The position numbers and the translations under genes are program-made. 64,000 nt of DNA, from contig BEXV01000633.1 of the NCBI GenBank assembly GCA_003118195.1, positions 109,436 through 173,435 of the forward strand, read 5' to 3'. Below the pieces are notes generated by a model. That model was not told the DNA's origin. It searched no databases and saw only the letters and a program-made list of their open reading frames with translations. Source of the DNA: Hemicentrotus pulcherrimus. Lineage: Eukaryota > Echinodermata > Echinoidea > Camarodonta > Strongylocentrotidae. Shown in pieces: positions 11,942 to 24,438 of the stretch (positions are counted from its first letter, which is position 1; every line of letters starts with the position of its first letter).

Positions 11942-12793
11942 AGAAGAATAGGAAAGGAAAGAGATATTATAAACGAGTATATTTTGCCGAGCTGGCGGGA
12001 AACAATATTCGTTCTGCTGAAGGGATTTTCTATAGATTCTGAAGCACGTGCGACAGGTTCAAATATCAGAATTTGATCTTGTTTTGCAGTGTTTGTACGG
12101 GAGTGATGCCTTTTTTGTCCCCTCAAATGATAGCTACGTCATGTATAGTGGATGTAAATATACGGACGTTTTGAAAATGTATCTTTCGTCAAGGAGAATC
12201 TGTCCATTCTATGAAACGTAACAGAGCAAAGACCAAAGATCATTTGCATTGATTATTATTATGAATGAACAGTCCATACAGCGAAGCCTACTAAACTACA
12301 GTTACACCAAATACATAATGACAAATATATTCTCTTTTTACTAATTATTTCAGGACCGAGGGACATAATTCATTAGTATTCAACATCATAATATGATATC
12401 TTTATTTAATGTGATATTTTCTGTAATCTTTGTAAGATTATTGAAAAAGAGGGATAGCTGTCCATTCTACCATAAAGAGTCGCCATTTTGTTTATCAAAC
12501 ATAATTTATCATGTTCAAGCCAATAAAGAGGTTGGCGTACTACTAAGATAACGATGATTATCATTGATAACTGCATTGACGCAAGTAAGGAGACGTTGAT
12601 GCATGCTGCGCACGATCCGCTATTTCGATCACGTTTTCACAAGTCATGCGCTAATCAAGTATACGAACGCCATAATTTAGTGAATGCGCAAACAATTATC
12701 GACGCAATATTTAGGTCTGCCTGTTCATTTCGCATTCACAATGTGTACGATATTACCGATATCACTTGGTGCGACAAAGACCGCGTCAATCGC

Positions 12794-12823
12794 TGACGCA
12801 GTACTACGTCAGCTAATGACGCA
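12794..12823. promoter_or_regulatory. Three clustered bZIP-like half-sites
   Basis: TGACGCA (12794-12800), TACGTCA (12805-12811) and TGACGCA (12817-12823) fall within 30 bp of CpG-rich, non-repetitive sequence. Confidence 0.2.
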
Positions 12824-13614
12824 CCGTGTGAAATTAGCAATACCGACTCTACCCTCTTGTTTCAGTTCATCACTTGTATTTACATGTTTTTGAGAGACTG
12901 ATACTCTCTTGTGTTTAGTAAAATAGAATGATCTTCCACAACAATGCCAAGAAACTAAGCAATGCATGAAGGAAAAGGGGTTCTTTTTATAACATCCGAA
13001 TAATCCGATTGATTGTAAACAAGAGACCAGACTCGTTAACAGCCACGTGTTGCCAATTTGCGGAGATTGATGTGGAGGGTGTGTTTTCAAGAGCCGGTTG
13101 CATTGAGACCCATCACCTCCGTCGGTTGGATTTCAACAACTGTTGGACGTCAATAGGCGAGTCTCCAGGGTAGACTAATACGTTGGAAAAGCTTTTAATA
13201 AACACTCTCTAAGACACAAGTTGCTCGTTAGAATCTCCCTGCTATTTACATGCCCGAGTTCTCCTGCCGGGCATTACAGTCCCAGCGTTTTACTTCAAAC
13301 TTTGTCTGACGTTCCTGCGGTGACGTCTGTTTGCCCGAGTCCCAATCATAAAAACTTGCCTCTTCTTTTTCGTTATTTACGGTGGCCGCGTGCATACACA
13401 TACATGAGAAAATTTGCGGATCCAAACTACGCGGTTTCCATAGCAAAGGAAGGAAGGAGAGGAGGAGGGGATGAATTGAAGAGACATTAATGGGATGAAG
13501 TTGGCAGGGAAGCGGAGAGAAAGTAATGTGGAGTGTTAAAAATAAACTATCCCAATGGACTGACAAACATGTCTACCGTGATTTATGAGATGCTTGACGA
13601 GAATGTGATAAGAA

Positions 13615-13990
13615 ACAAAAGAGGTGGAGGGGGAGTGATAAAGAGAGGACGATTTGAGAATGAGATGGAGAGCAAGAGAGGGGTCAGACAGAGAGGCTCA
13701 AATAGCAAGAAAATGACAAAAAGGGAAAGAGAGAGAGAGAGAGAGAGAGAGATGGAATATGTCGGAGGAAAAGGGGGGCCGAGGGAAAAAGTAAAGAAAA
13801 AGTAAAAAAGTTGCAGAGATGGAGAGATAGAAAAAGAGACCAAGGAAGAGATAGTGCTAGAAACAAGAACAATTGACAGGAGAAAAATGGATGAAAAATA
13901 AACAAACAAGAAAACGAGAGAAAGAAAAGCGATGAAGAGGAGGAGGAGGAGAAATTAAGGAAGTGGAGAAGGATGGATTTGAGGGTGGGG
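13615..13990. repeat. Purine-rich tract with (GA)n core
   Basis: Roughly 375 bp of A/G-rich plus strand with a pure GA core at 13728-13752. Lys/Arg/Glu-rich ORFs and their Leu/Ser/Phe-rich antisense partners here are repeat artefacts. Confidence 0.9.
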
Positions 13991-15023
13991 AGAAAAAATA
14001 AAAAAAAATAGTAAGGAATTTGATCATTACTCTGAAATACAACAAACGAAAATATAATATAAAAATTACTGTGAATAATTATTTTATAAAAGATAAATAA
14101 ATCAGGAGAATCTGTGAATCATTCCGATTAAAGGCAATTTCTGTCAGACTCGGAGATTAATGTGAATGTTGACATGCGAGAAGAGAAGGAAGGGATTTGG
14201 AGAATGCAGGATGGGAGGTACATAGAGATGACGGTAATGGAGAAAAGTAACCTTTTCACGGCGCGGAGCAGGAAACGGAGGTCTTCCGAAATCGTCCGAC
14301 CATTTAAAAGTACGGCGGAGATTTGGTGGAATGAAAACATGTCAGTTGAAATCCAACTAATGTTGATTAACCGAGAAAAGAGGGCTCCAACTGGCACTTG
14401 GATGTCACGAGATGTTTCACCAGATATTCTACCTCCAAACAAGCCAGGTTGGCATTTTTAGAACAATTCGAGTACAAGGCTCATTCGACAGCAATCTCTG
14501 CTTCCCTTAGAGACTCGTTTTCCTCCAAGCACAGGTATTAAACGTGAGAGCGTATTCTGCATAATGCAAGGTTTTTAATACAAATTGATGTTAGGCATCA
14601 AGACGAGACAAGATAAAAGAAAAAGTGGGTGATGCCGATAGCAGGGTCATATTTTCATATTTCTTTTTTTAATTAAAGTGTGATTCTGATCTTTGTTTTG
14701 ATATCTATAAGACACAATCGCGCAAGCACAAATGTGTTATTAAAACATTAGAAATTGTCACTTTTTTGTTGAAAAAATGATGACAAGGAAATTGTCACGT
14801 CCATGGATATCGTTTTCGAATAATCAATATTACATTATATATCGATAATGATTAAAAAAATTATAATCACACTTTAATAAGTGTAACGCCAATAGCATTT
14901 GTATTTCAAATGAATGAATGAAGTTTGGTTTTAAATACCCTCTGTCAATTTCTCCTTCCAACTCCTTCATTGCTTCATTATTATACGAAATCACCTACTC
15001 CTCCATACCTACCCCCTCCAACC

Positions 15024-15026
<3 letters not shown>

Positions 15027-15061
<35 letters not shown>

Positions 15062-15338
15062 ATTATCTCTCTGTCTCTCTGTCTCTCTGTCTCTCTCTCT
15101 TTCTCTCTTTGTATCAAAACATTTTCTTCTTAACCTTCCCCCTTCTTTTATTTTCCACCACAACTCTGACCAAATTTCCCGTTGTTTTATAAATTTATCA
15201 ATATCTCTTTTTTCGCTCTCTCTCTCTCTCTCTCTCTGTGTATTCTAACATATTTCCCCGTCTTTTTTTCCTCTCCCTTTTATGTCTTACCTCATCTGTG
15301 ACCAAATTTTCGTTTGTTCTCTTTCAATGTCTGTATTG

Positions 15339-15374
<36 letters not shown>
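15027..15374. repeat. Three (CT)n runs within 350 bp
   Basis: CT runs at 15027-15058 (with CTGT variants to 15110), 15216-15238 and 15341-15370, spaced about 120-190 bp apart in pyrimidine-rich sequence. Confidence 0.9.
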
Positions 15375-15375
<1 letters not shown>

Positions 15376-16494
15376 GTCGGAGAAATCTTTATTACTAATC
15401 ACATGGGGCTCCGAGCGAACACTAACCTTTCAGAGAAAGCGGCGATACTGTAGTGTTTAATAAGATGAAATATTCATCAACTTGTCCAGTCAAGAGGGGG
15501 AAAAGGCCACAAAGAGCAGACTGCTAAATGCAGAATGACTCAAAATTAAAGACTGTGCTTAACTTAATGGATAATGTGAGTCTTCAAGTCGTTTGTATCT
15601 GTACACGTCTGTTTAAGACTGCTCGAAAGGCATAGTATGTACATTCGAAAGTGTTTGAGATGGAAATGATATTGTAGTCAACCCATTATTATTTTTAATA
15701 GGGGGAAAGAGAAGACACTAACAAATTGTATAATAATGATCATTTTTTTCTACTTTCGTAATTTTTATTTTTTATTATTTTTGTTGTTGTTACCAATATT
15801 TTGTATGTAATCAAATTTGCTATTGCTGTGAATTTAGTTCTTGTTGTTGTTGATATCCTAATTTCACAAATACGTTTAATGGATATATCGTAGCAGTCAA
15901 CATAACATTAAACAATGCATTCACATCGCGTGCCATAGATTCTGGGAAAAACAATCACGACCCACTCATTGAATGAGGTACAAAGACGTTCCCCCATTCT
16001 ATCTAAAATCTACTTTCACTCATCAAAATTCTGTGAGAATTTTCGATATTACTATATATATCAAGCTTTCTGAAACCACTTCAAAAGATCGAGGCATGTT
16101 CAAAGATTTGCCTTTGCTTTTTAGCCAAGATATCATTTTTGAAAGGAATCGACAACCACTCTTCTTCTTCGTCTGGTTTCTCTGAACATAGTTATTACTA
16201 ATTTTAGAGAGGAGTATTAAGCAAAAGCAAATTGGAAAGTCATTGCAGTTTCCTCAGTGTAATGAACGCAGTAGAAATGGATGCGTAATATAATGCTCTC
16301 AGTGGAGTGAAGAAGGTGCATACTTTGTGCGCGGGCAAGCCTGAATCCTATGGCCGGGGTAAATGTTATATTTGTATTAAACGCTATATGAATCCATATT
16401 AATATAATTTCTATGAATTTTTTTATTTCAAATATGATGATTATTATTATTTTTTAATTATTTTGTAGTTATTAATTATTATTATTTTTATTAT

Positions 16495-16908
16495 NNNNNN
16501 NNNNNNNNNNNNNNNNNNNNNNNNNNNNNNNNNNNNNNNNNNNNNNNNNNNNNNNNNNNNNNNNNNNNNNNNNNNNNNNNNNNNNNNNNNNNNNNNNNNN
16601 NNNNNNNNNNNNNNNNNNNNNNNNNNNNNNNNNNNNNNNNNNNNNNNNNNNNNNNNNNNNNNNNNNNNNNNNNNNNNNNNNNNNNNNNNNNNNNNNNNNN
16701 NNNNNNNNNNNNNNNNNNNNNNNNNNNNNNNNNNNNNNNNNNNNNNNNNNNNNNNNNNNNNNNNNNNNNNNNNNNNNNNNNNNNNNNNNNNNNNNNNNNN
16801 NNNNNNNNNNNNNNNNNNNNNNNNNNNNNNNNNNNNNNNNNNNNNNNNNNNNNNNNNNNNNNNNNNNNNNNNNNNNNNNNNNNNNNNNNNNNNNNNNNNN
16901 NNNNNNNN
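16495..16908. other. Assembly gap (414 N)
   Basis: Unknown bases bordered by an ATT-rich stretch on the left and an A-run on the right, so the missing sequence is probably simple repeat. Confidence 1.
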
Positions 16909-17449
16909 AAAAAAAAAAAAAAAAAAACGACATTCCCTGTGTTCTAGTTTCATACATTCTTAATGACTGTAGCATATTTGTATTGTAGGCGAGAGGGCAA
17001 ATGGGATGTGAATTTCATATTACATTTTAATTGCAAACGTATACTTTGTTTTGGAAATTTTAAAGAGAGAGTGGGATAATTACTCCGATGTAAAATGTAA
17101 TTCATGGTTTTGTGAAAGGTGAACAGGAATAAGACTATAAAGGAAAAAGGAGAGAAGGATGAACTCGTACCTTTTGCAGTAGAGGGGTGTATGAGAGGGA
17201 GGAGAGTGGTTGACTTAGAACAAAGAGATAGAAAGATTGAGAGAGAAAGCGAGAGTTGCCAAATTGATGGTTAGAGTCCTTCGGAAAGGCTTTAATCTTC
17301 ATTAACAAGTCCCTCGGAGGGAATTTTTTTAGTCGTGGGTCACCTTAAGCATGATAACTTACTTTTCAGCAGTCATGCGAAATGGAACAAACAATAAATT
17401 GTAGTAGTTTGCCCTTATAAAAAAGGTGGGTAACCTTTCCCCCACCCCA

Positions 17450-17452
<3 letters not shown>

Positions 17453-17481
<29 letters not shown>
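17453..17481. repeat. (CT)n microsatellite
   Basis: Pure CT run of about 14 units. Confidence 0.95.
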
Positions 17482-17484
<3 letters not shown>

Positions 17485-17639
17485 TGTCTGTTCTTTGCTG
17501 TACATACGGCAGTGGCGTTATTCATTGGATTATTTCAGCCATTTAGGGGGTATTTCATTACCAACTACGAACGTCAGATATATATATTTTTTTCTTTTTC
17601 TTATTCCAGCACTTGCGGAATAAACTTTCAGCTAACTCG

Positions 17640-17980
17640 CTGTTTATGCCACTCTGCACGGGTAGCGAAGCGATCGCCTTACCACTGACATTTTGGTCGC
17701 GGTGAATAATTCATCATCTCTTGTGTTTCACCCCGGGCATGACGGAGAGCGGTATCGGTGAATGCTGATCGAAGCGACCCGGCTGGTACAGGCGATGACG
17801 GGCTCGTGCAGTAGCAGCTCGTCATCGTCGTCGTGTTCGCAACACGGAGATGCTTCTGTAAGAGACTCTTGTCAAAAAGACGCTGTCAATTATTGTCTGA
17901 CTGGTAGACACGTGCGGGGAGGTGTTGAAAATAATGCGCGGCCCCTGAGGATAAGGGTACGAGTTCATTTGCTATAGTGT
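17640..17980 (+). promoter_or_regulatory. GC-rich block, possible promoter or first exon
   Basis: Clearly more GC- and CpG-rich than its surroundings. It holds an ATG at 17762 followed by a Ser-rich reading frame and a donor-like TTCTGTAAGAG (GT at 17858). If spliced to 25784 the frame would stop within four codons, so it could only supply a non-coding leader and uORF to the bHLH gene. An unrelated promoter is equally possible. Confidence 0.2.
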
Positions 17981-18413
17981 AAAGTCTCAGTCACACCGAT
18001 GAGACCGATAATCATTAACGAAAAATAAGAACCGATAAAAAAGGAATAACTGACTAAGATATCAGTCAGTCTTGAGTCAGTTTGTAAGGGTAGCAAGGTA
18101 TTAGAGAACATAATTCAATTTCAACCACGAATCTCCCATCATCGCCTAACAAAAAATCTTTAACCCTTTACCTGCCTTGGTCAACCAATGGAACGAACAG
18201 TGGATTGCCACATCCGGCTTTTGTCACAGGTACACTGTGTATGTATCATATACATTACACATTGCGACATGCTTTAAATCTACAGCAAATATAGAGTTAA
18301 TGTATGTAGAAGGACGATAATCCATTAGACTAGGCCTTGTGTATCTGCAAAGGAATTATCAACAAAAATGATATATATTGGATTAGTAATGATAATAAAA
18401 ATATTCTCGATGT

Positions 18414-18470
18414 ATATAGCGGCTAATACATTTACGAGATCTCTGCGTGCTTTACAGAATTATTATTTTG
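18414..18470 (+). repeat. AGCGCTTT-type interspersed repeat, copy 1
   Basis: tatatagcggctaatacatt ... tgcgtgctttacagaatt matches in layout the copies at 19829 and 23328: a TATATAGCG start and a GCTTTACAG end about 30 nt later. Confidence 0.35.
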
Positions 18471-19373
18471 ATAGAAAGTGAAAGGATATAAAGTAGGAAC
18501 ATCAGCAAGCCGTGATGTATGAGAAGATCGGTAAAATACGCCTACTCTCCTTGTCTGGCAGTTTAGGTTGATAATTAATCTTGATAGGTTTTCTCCGTGC
18601 ACTAATTCGCAATGCATCAGGCAAAGTAAAATTACCATTTTGTTTCTCAGGATATTCATCTTCTCGGAACGAAGAGGAGGGAAAGTTTTTCAAGCATGTG
18701 AAAAGAGATGAACTCTTCAACTTTGGTCGCCCCCCCCCCCGTCATTCTTTAAAAGCAGTTTGGCTTGGTAACAAACACTGATTGCCTTTCAAGTTCGAGA
18801 AATGAAATAAATCTTGTGCTTTCATTTTATAGAATATGAATATCTAGGCCATCACTTAGTCATCATAATCTTTTTAAACATCAGTTCACAAAATACACGA
18901 TTTCAAATGGAACTGTTTATTTAATGAAATTTCTACTTCACTGTTTACTTCATCATTGATTGATGATAGTGTTCTATTTGGCAAAACAAACACGGAAGAG
19001 AAATCGAGGGCGAATGCATTTCATTTCGAGCCATTTGCTAAACGAATTAGAAAATGTGCAACATGCTTATTTCTCGTCAACAACCTGTTGAAGTTGCCTA
19101 ACTCGGTGATATCATTTTCAAATTAGGACTGTACATGTATATTTAATGAACTATTTTCATTTTACAAGGGAGAGGGAAGTGCATACAAAATGATCGTATC
19201 AAAGTGAAAACTTATCACAGATTTTTGTTCTATCCCTGTTATTAATAGGTAATGAAATAACGTTCCACCAAACAGTGAAATGCATTAAAAAAATAAGGCT
19301 TCTTTTTTTCCTGGGATTTCTTCATAATAAATTGTTTGCCTTCTTGTCTCTTTCGTCTGTCTTTGAAATATGT

Positions 19374-19429
19374 AAAAAAAGAAAAAAAAAAAAAAAAAAA
19401 AAAAAAAAGGCCAAAAAAAAAAAAAAAAA
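19374..19429. repeat. Poly(A) tract
   Basis: Two long A-runs separated by GGCC. It could be the tail of an old retrocopy, but no source is recognisable upstream. Confidence 0.9.
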
Positions 19430-19828
19430 GCGAAATTCTAGACAGTCGTATGATGACGCTGCCACAACCTCATAATACATTCGACTTAATTTCTGCTTCA
19501 TCAGAAATGCATGGGCGACCAAATCAAAACCCCTGAGGAAATCTCTCCAACTGGAAATATTTGTTTTCCAAACTGCATGGTCGTATTGCCGTTTTATCGT
19601 CTAGGAATCGTTGGGGAATTGAGGATTTTAATTTTTATTTTGACGTGTGGATACAGTCTTGTTGATAAAATTTCTCAGATTAACTACAGAAACTAATTAC
19701 ATTTCAGTAGGATATTTATAGTTTAGCCCGATTGCTAAGTTTTGACAATGTAAAACAGAGAAGTGTAATCAAATCCTAGGCTAAGTAATAACGATAATCC
19801 TTTTTTTATCATTAATAAAAGTTAGTTC

Positions 19829-19883
19829 TTATATAGCGCTTTTCATGACCGAAGACCCTCTCAAAGCGCTTTACAGATATATA
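19829..19883 (+). repeat. AGCGCTTT-type interspersed repeat, copy 2
   Basis: cttatatagcgcttttcatg ... tcaaagcgctttacagat: two inverted AGCGCTTT words about 30 nt apart, followed by TA repeats. This is the best-preserved copy in the window. Confidence 0.5.
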
Positions 19884-20067
19884 TATTATATTCAAGTGCT
19901 TTGAATGAGACATCTGAACCGCGTTTAGTTAAGAGGTAGATCAACTAATATTCATCAATAATTTACACGAAAAAAAAAAGGAAGGCGTTGCGATAATAAT
20001 TTGACAGGTACGACCAATAATGGAAATTGAATGTAGGGTTTTTACCTCGGGAAATCATACCCACATG

Positions 20068-20138
20068 CACGCATGCACACCCACACATTCTCACACACAT
20101 ACACAAACACACGCGCACACACACACGCACACGCACAA
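20068..20138. repeat. AC-rich microsatellite
   Basis: Imperfect (CA)n with CG and AT interruptions (acacgcacac, acatacacaa). Confidence 0.9.
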
Positions 20139-20352
20139 ATAAATCCGAACACCCACACTTGTACACTGAATGTTATGAGCTACAACAAATTACTCAAAAC
20201 ATTCCCAATAAACTATTGCAGTGTAAAGCAAAGAGTAGGATGACGAAATCAGGTTGATTGCATTTGTGATGGTTCAAATAATATTTACGCCATGCTTAAA
20301 TAAAGTCTAGACATTGTAGTTTATGTTTTAGTTGTTTTCTTCTTTCTATCAG

Positions 20353-20480
20353 CGTTGGAGAGTACCTTTGACCCCCTGCAGAGCGCAAACCCCTTTTCTA
20401 GTCCTCTTCTGAGATCTATTGTCTACATCGTCGATCATGCATGCTACAACGACGTCATCTTGCTTCCGAAATCCACTCAG
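20353..20480 (+). other. Candidate coding exon of an unknown gene
   Basis: A strong acceptor-like tract (tagttgttttcttctttctatcag would end at 20352) precedes a 128-nt segment open in one frame. It begins LESTFDPLQSANPFSS and continues with SIVYIVDHACYNDVILLPKS. The segment ends ACTCAG before GTCAGA, a weak donor. Composition is protein-like and not low-complexity. I do not recognise the protein and see no partner exons, so chance is a real alternative in this pyrimidine-rich genome. Confidence 0.25.
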
Positions 20481-20484
20481 GTCA

Positions 20485-20825
20485 GACTGAGAGGAAAAGA
20501 AGAAGGGAGGAAGAGTTAGTGAGGAGGGTGGAGGGAGGGGTAATAGTTAATAATAAAATACAAATTGAAAGAGGGTTTATATAGAAAGTGGGAAGAGGCA
20601 ATGGCAAAAAGGGGTTAACGATAGAGAGATTAAAAAAGGGCACAGGATAGTAAGAGGAAGAAAGAGAGTGAAATAGAAATCGAATATAATGTATAAGTGG
20701 GAGAGTGAGACAAAGAGAGAAAGATAGAGAGGCAGACAGAGATACATAGAGAGAGGCGGACAGACAAAGTGAGAGTGACACTGAGACAGAGATATATGAA
20801 GAAATAGAGACAAAGAGACAGAATC
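20485..20825. repeat. Purine-rich GAGA-type tract
   Basis: Degenerate A/G-rich sequence with many GAGAGA and GACAGA words. The long Leu/Ser-rich minus-strand ORFs here are artefacts. Confidence 0.8.
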
Positions 20826-21146
20826 ACTCTTTCTATTGAGAATCTCGGCACATCTTCAACGAATCTCTGGTAATGCCCAAAACCTTTTCAAGGATTATTA
20901 TTACAAATCACCCACTCTCTCCTCGAAAGACTCGACCATTTCTTTTCTTTTGATGTCTGTTTTTAGATATCAAGACGATATAGCCAAAATATCTTTGGAA
21001 TAGCATTTTCCCAATCTCGCCATCTCATTTATTTGTGTTGTATACATGTAGTAAAATCATTTTCTCCCATATTACCCCTCCCTCCCTCCTTTCCTCTCCC
21101 CTCTCTCTATTTCTCTCTTGTCCCATCTTTTTTTCTGTCTGTGTAG

Positions 21147-21245
21147 GTGTGTGTGTGTGTGTGTGTGTGTCTGTCTGTCTGTCTCTATCTACGCCATTCA
21201 CACGCGCGCATTCTTTCCCCCCCCCCCCCCACACACACACACTCT
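21147..21245. repeat. (TG)n plus C-run plus (AC)n
   Basis: TG run at 21147-21170 followed by CTGT units, then a C-run and AC run at 21218-21242. The TG and AC arms are mutually complementary and could pair. Confidence 0.9.
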
Positions 21246-23327
21246 CTCCTCACTATCTTCCTTTAATACTGAGCTTAATGCTTTTAATACTTATTAGGTA
21301 AATTTACAATCATTTGGTCAGAAATCCATTAATGATGCTTCGAAATGTATCTATTTCAGTATCTTAATATCTACCCTAGACAGGAAATGGCGTCATTTCC
21401 TACACTAAAAAAATGCGAACGAATTATGTATGAAATTCAACCTTAATCAAAATACATATGATTTTTCTTTTTATCTCGTGATGACAAATGCAACAAATGA
21501 ACCTTGGATAGATTCAAAATAATGTAACAAGCAACCACATAAGAAACAAATGGGCAAGGCCGATTTCAATTTTAGTAAGACTTGACTAAAGTTTTGAATA
21601 ATAACACGACGATAATTAAAGTAATATCAATTTTGAATCGCGTTTTAAACAATCTTGCAGTTCTAATACGAGAGAAAACATATCCCTTAAGGCAAGCAGG
21701 AAAATAATTTGCAATACTGTCGTTACTGACCATGCTGACAGCAAACTTCTCCTTCCCCTTTGAAGCACATGTCCTCCAAGTTTTGAAGAAAAAATGAAAA
21801 ATGAGCGATTAAAACCTCTTTGGAATAGGAAAATAATCCCCATCGTGTTTATGAAAACAGCTGCAGCCGGATTTAGGTGAATAATGTGTGATAAAGTGCC
21901 TTGGACCAATCGATGCCCTCCCCGGAGGGAAATGGACTCGGGAGGGTGAAAAATGAAACACGATAGCTGCCGTTTCCTTCTGATCAATGCAATACACTCG
22001 GCCGCCACCAAGCTCCGTGGCTTGCTTCAATCGCCAGCCATGCTCTAATTTCGGCCGTGTTTCTACCTGACTTCATCTATTTTAAGTCGTGTCCACCCGG
22101 TATCCTCGCGTATCACATTACGCAAGCCATCTTCATTTAATTGGTCAAAAAACTGCCACATAAAAAGAGAAGAAATTGAGTCTTTCAAATTTGAGAGATA
22201 TATTCGGTTGTTTTTGTAACCTGAAGCCGATTGTGGAAAACGGAAATGGGGATACAAGTATTTGGTGCCAATTCTGTGCATACATACGAACATAAAAGAG
22301 TAAGAAATATAAAAAAAAAATATGGAAAGAAAGAAATATCAGTAGATCCTAACAGGGAGAGAGAGGGGGAGGGGAAGAAAACATTGGAGGGTTGGAGAAA
22401 ATGGGGAAAATCAGAGAGAGGCGGAGATGTAGAGACCTTTGCTTTAATGAAGGTCAGTCGCAAACAAGGTCAGTCGCAAACAAGATTAGCTTTCTACATG
22501 CCGTTTAAAGTCGTGTTATAGAATAATTCTTTAAGTTATTCAAAATTGTTGATCACGTGAAAATCCTCGTTTCATCATGAATTTATTACTTAATCTAGAT
22601 TAACAGAACTAAAGGCTGAGAAGTGAGAACACTGAGAATCGCCAACGCGAATACGTGCATGTGGGACAAGACATTGTATGTCTCAACATATCTGATGCCC
22701 TGAAGCCCCTGATGCATATCTGATTGTAATTGAACTATTCCTTCAAATTCTAAGATTTTCTTTGGGGTTATTATCATTATTTATCTTTTCTTCTTCTCCC
22801 CTTTTTATACTTACATTAAGCTTTGAATTTGTTGGACTCTGACTCTGAGAGATTTTGTGAGAATTCTAAAGCCTTGTCAAATACCTGACTTTAAGTTTAG
22901 ATACCTTTAACGTCACACGGATTCTTTTCATAGGCTCATCACCGTCCCACTCGTGGACAGCTATTGCCAATTGGAACCCAAGGCCATCTTCTAAAGTCTT
23001 CTTATCGTGTCAGTAACCCTGCATTAATGTGCTGAATGTGATTTTGTTTCCCTTCTTCCTGATCTAGCAAGCCCCGAAGCGTCATCAATGATATATCGAG
23101 TCATAATATGGAACATGCGCTCCAATGCATCGATCAGCGCAGTCAGGCTGTAATGGGCTGACGGAATCCAGTATACATATTGGAAGCAAAGAACCCTACC
23201 TTTTTCTATCTTGAAAATGTTTAAAGCTATAATTCAGTTGTGACCAATACTATAATATTGTGAAAGAAACTGTTTAAAAGCAGTTTGGAAAGGTTGATAA
23301 TTATTATAATCATTACTACTATTATTA

Positions 23328-23385
23328 TTTATATACTGCGTTTTTCCCCAAAGCGGCCCAAAGCGCTTACAAGAAGAAGAATCCT
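23328..23385 (+). repeat. AGCGCTTT-type interspersed repeat, copy 3
   Basis: tatatactgcgtttttcccc ... cccaaagcgcttacaaga, the same layout as the copy at 19829, preceded by a TTATTATTA run. Confidence 0.45.
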
Positions 23386-24208
23386 ACATAAAATTGAAAT
23401 TATAAAAAATTGAAATTAAAAACTTACAGAATCCCCGAAATCTGGATTACAAAAAAAAGAAATGTTTTAAAGTCCCCTTTTGAATGAAGAGACAGATGAT
23501 TATTGTCTAAGTATGAAAGATAGCCTTTTCCAATATCTAGATGCAGTCACAGTGAAAGTCTTCAGCTAGTTTCCGTGTGATATTGTATGTAAGACGGAGA
23601 GGGTCACTGGAGGTCTAAACGGAACGGAACTAGAGAACGAATAACGTGATAATGGAGTACGAAGGGAACTAGTGAATGCTGAAAGGTTTTGGAATCATCA
23701 AATTGTTAGGGAATTAACTCGATATTGATGAAAAGCATATGTACCGCGCGCATAAATGAATATCAAGCAGTGTACCCGATTGCCTTTATACTACGGTATT
23801 TACATCAATACTATTTGCTATTTTCAATTTAAGTTTGCCACCCGCTCCGTCGCCCTATTTATGGTCAAACTACAGGAATTAAATTCTCATTAAAAATCGG
23901 ATCATTCAGTGGTCATGGTATCAACCTCAATCATGTCGGCACCCTTTGATCACTATAACATGGTTAGCTGTATATCCCCTATCTAATCGGCATTAGTCAT
24001 TACTATTTATCTCGGTAATTATTCACCATATCAACCCGATCAGAAATACGTGACTCCAATTAAACTAATGGCGAACTGGACATGAATCAGTGGATCGTAG
24101 GGTACCGGGTGGTCCTGTTAGTGATATGGAAACACGTGTCGAATGGAAATTGCTCATTTTCATAACGTGGTCGGAAACACAGACCCTCACACACACATAC
24201 ACACTCAA

Positions 24209-24213
24209 ATATA

Positions 24214-24256
<43 letters not shown>
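24209..24256. repeat. (AT)n microsatellite
   Basis: About 24 AT units with one C interruption, directly preceding the SINE at 24273. Confidence 0.95.
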
Positions 24257-24257
<1 letters not shown>

Positions 24258-24272
24258 AACAGGGATCTCAGG

Positions 24273-24438
24273 CGTTGTGGCGTGCGCCTGTAATCCAGCT
24301 AAAAAGTGGAAGTTACAAATTGATTCAGCCGAGGATGCAGGTTCGAAACTGAGTCACGTCTTTCGGATGGTGACGTTTAAAGGTCGGTCATCAGACGTAA
24401 ATATTCATATCTGATTGATACACGTCTGTAAAAACCCA

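Noticed and set aside
13583..13909. 108-codon minus-strand hydrophobic frame
   Set aside because: Antisense of a purine-rich GA tract.
14128..14461. Frames of about 100 codons open on both strands
   Set aside because: Neither translation is recognisable, and mutual openness gives no evidence of coding.
16447..16975. Long frames across 16495-16908
   Set aside because: They consist of undetermined residues in an assembly gap.
17762..17977. Ser-rich 71-codon frame as N-terminus of the bHLH protein
   Set aside because: Splicing to 25784 would hit a stop within four codons, and the bHLH frame itself has a stop at 25858.
20485..20851. Leu/Ser-rich minus-strand frames up to 99 codons
   Set aside because: They translate degenerate GAGA-type purine repeats.
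21616..22011. 131-codon minus-strand frame
   Set aside because: Unrecognised, with no splice or start support; length is within chance expectation, though the GC-rich stretch could be regulatory.
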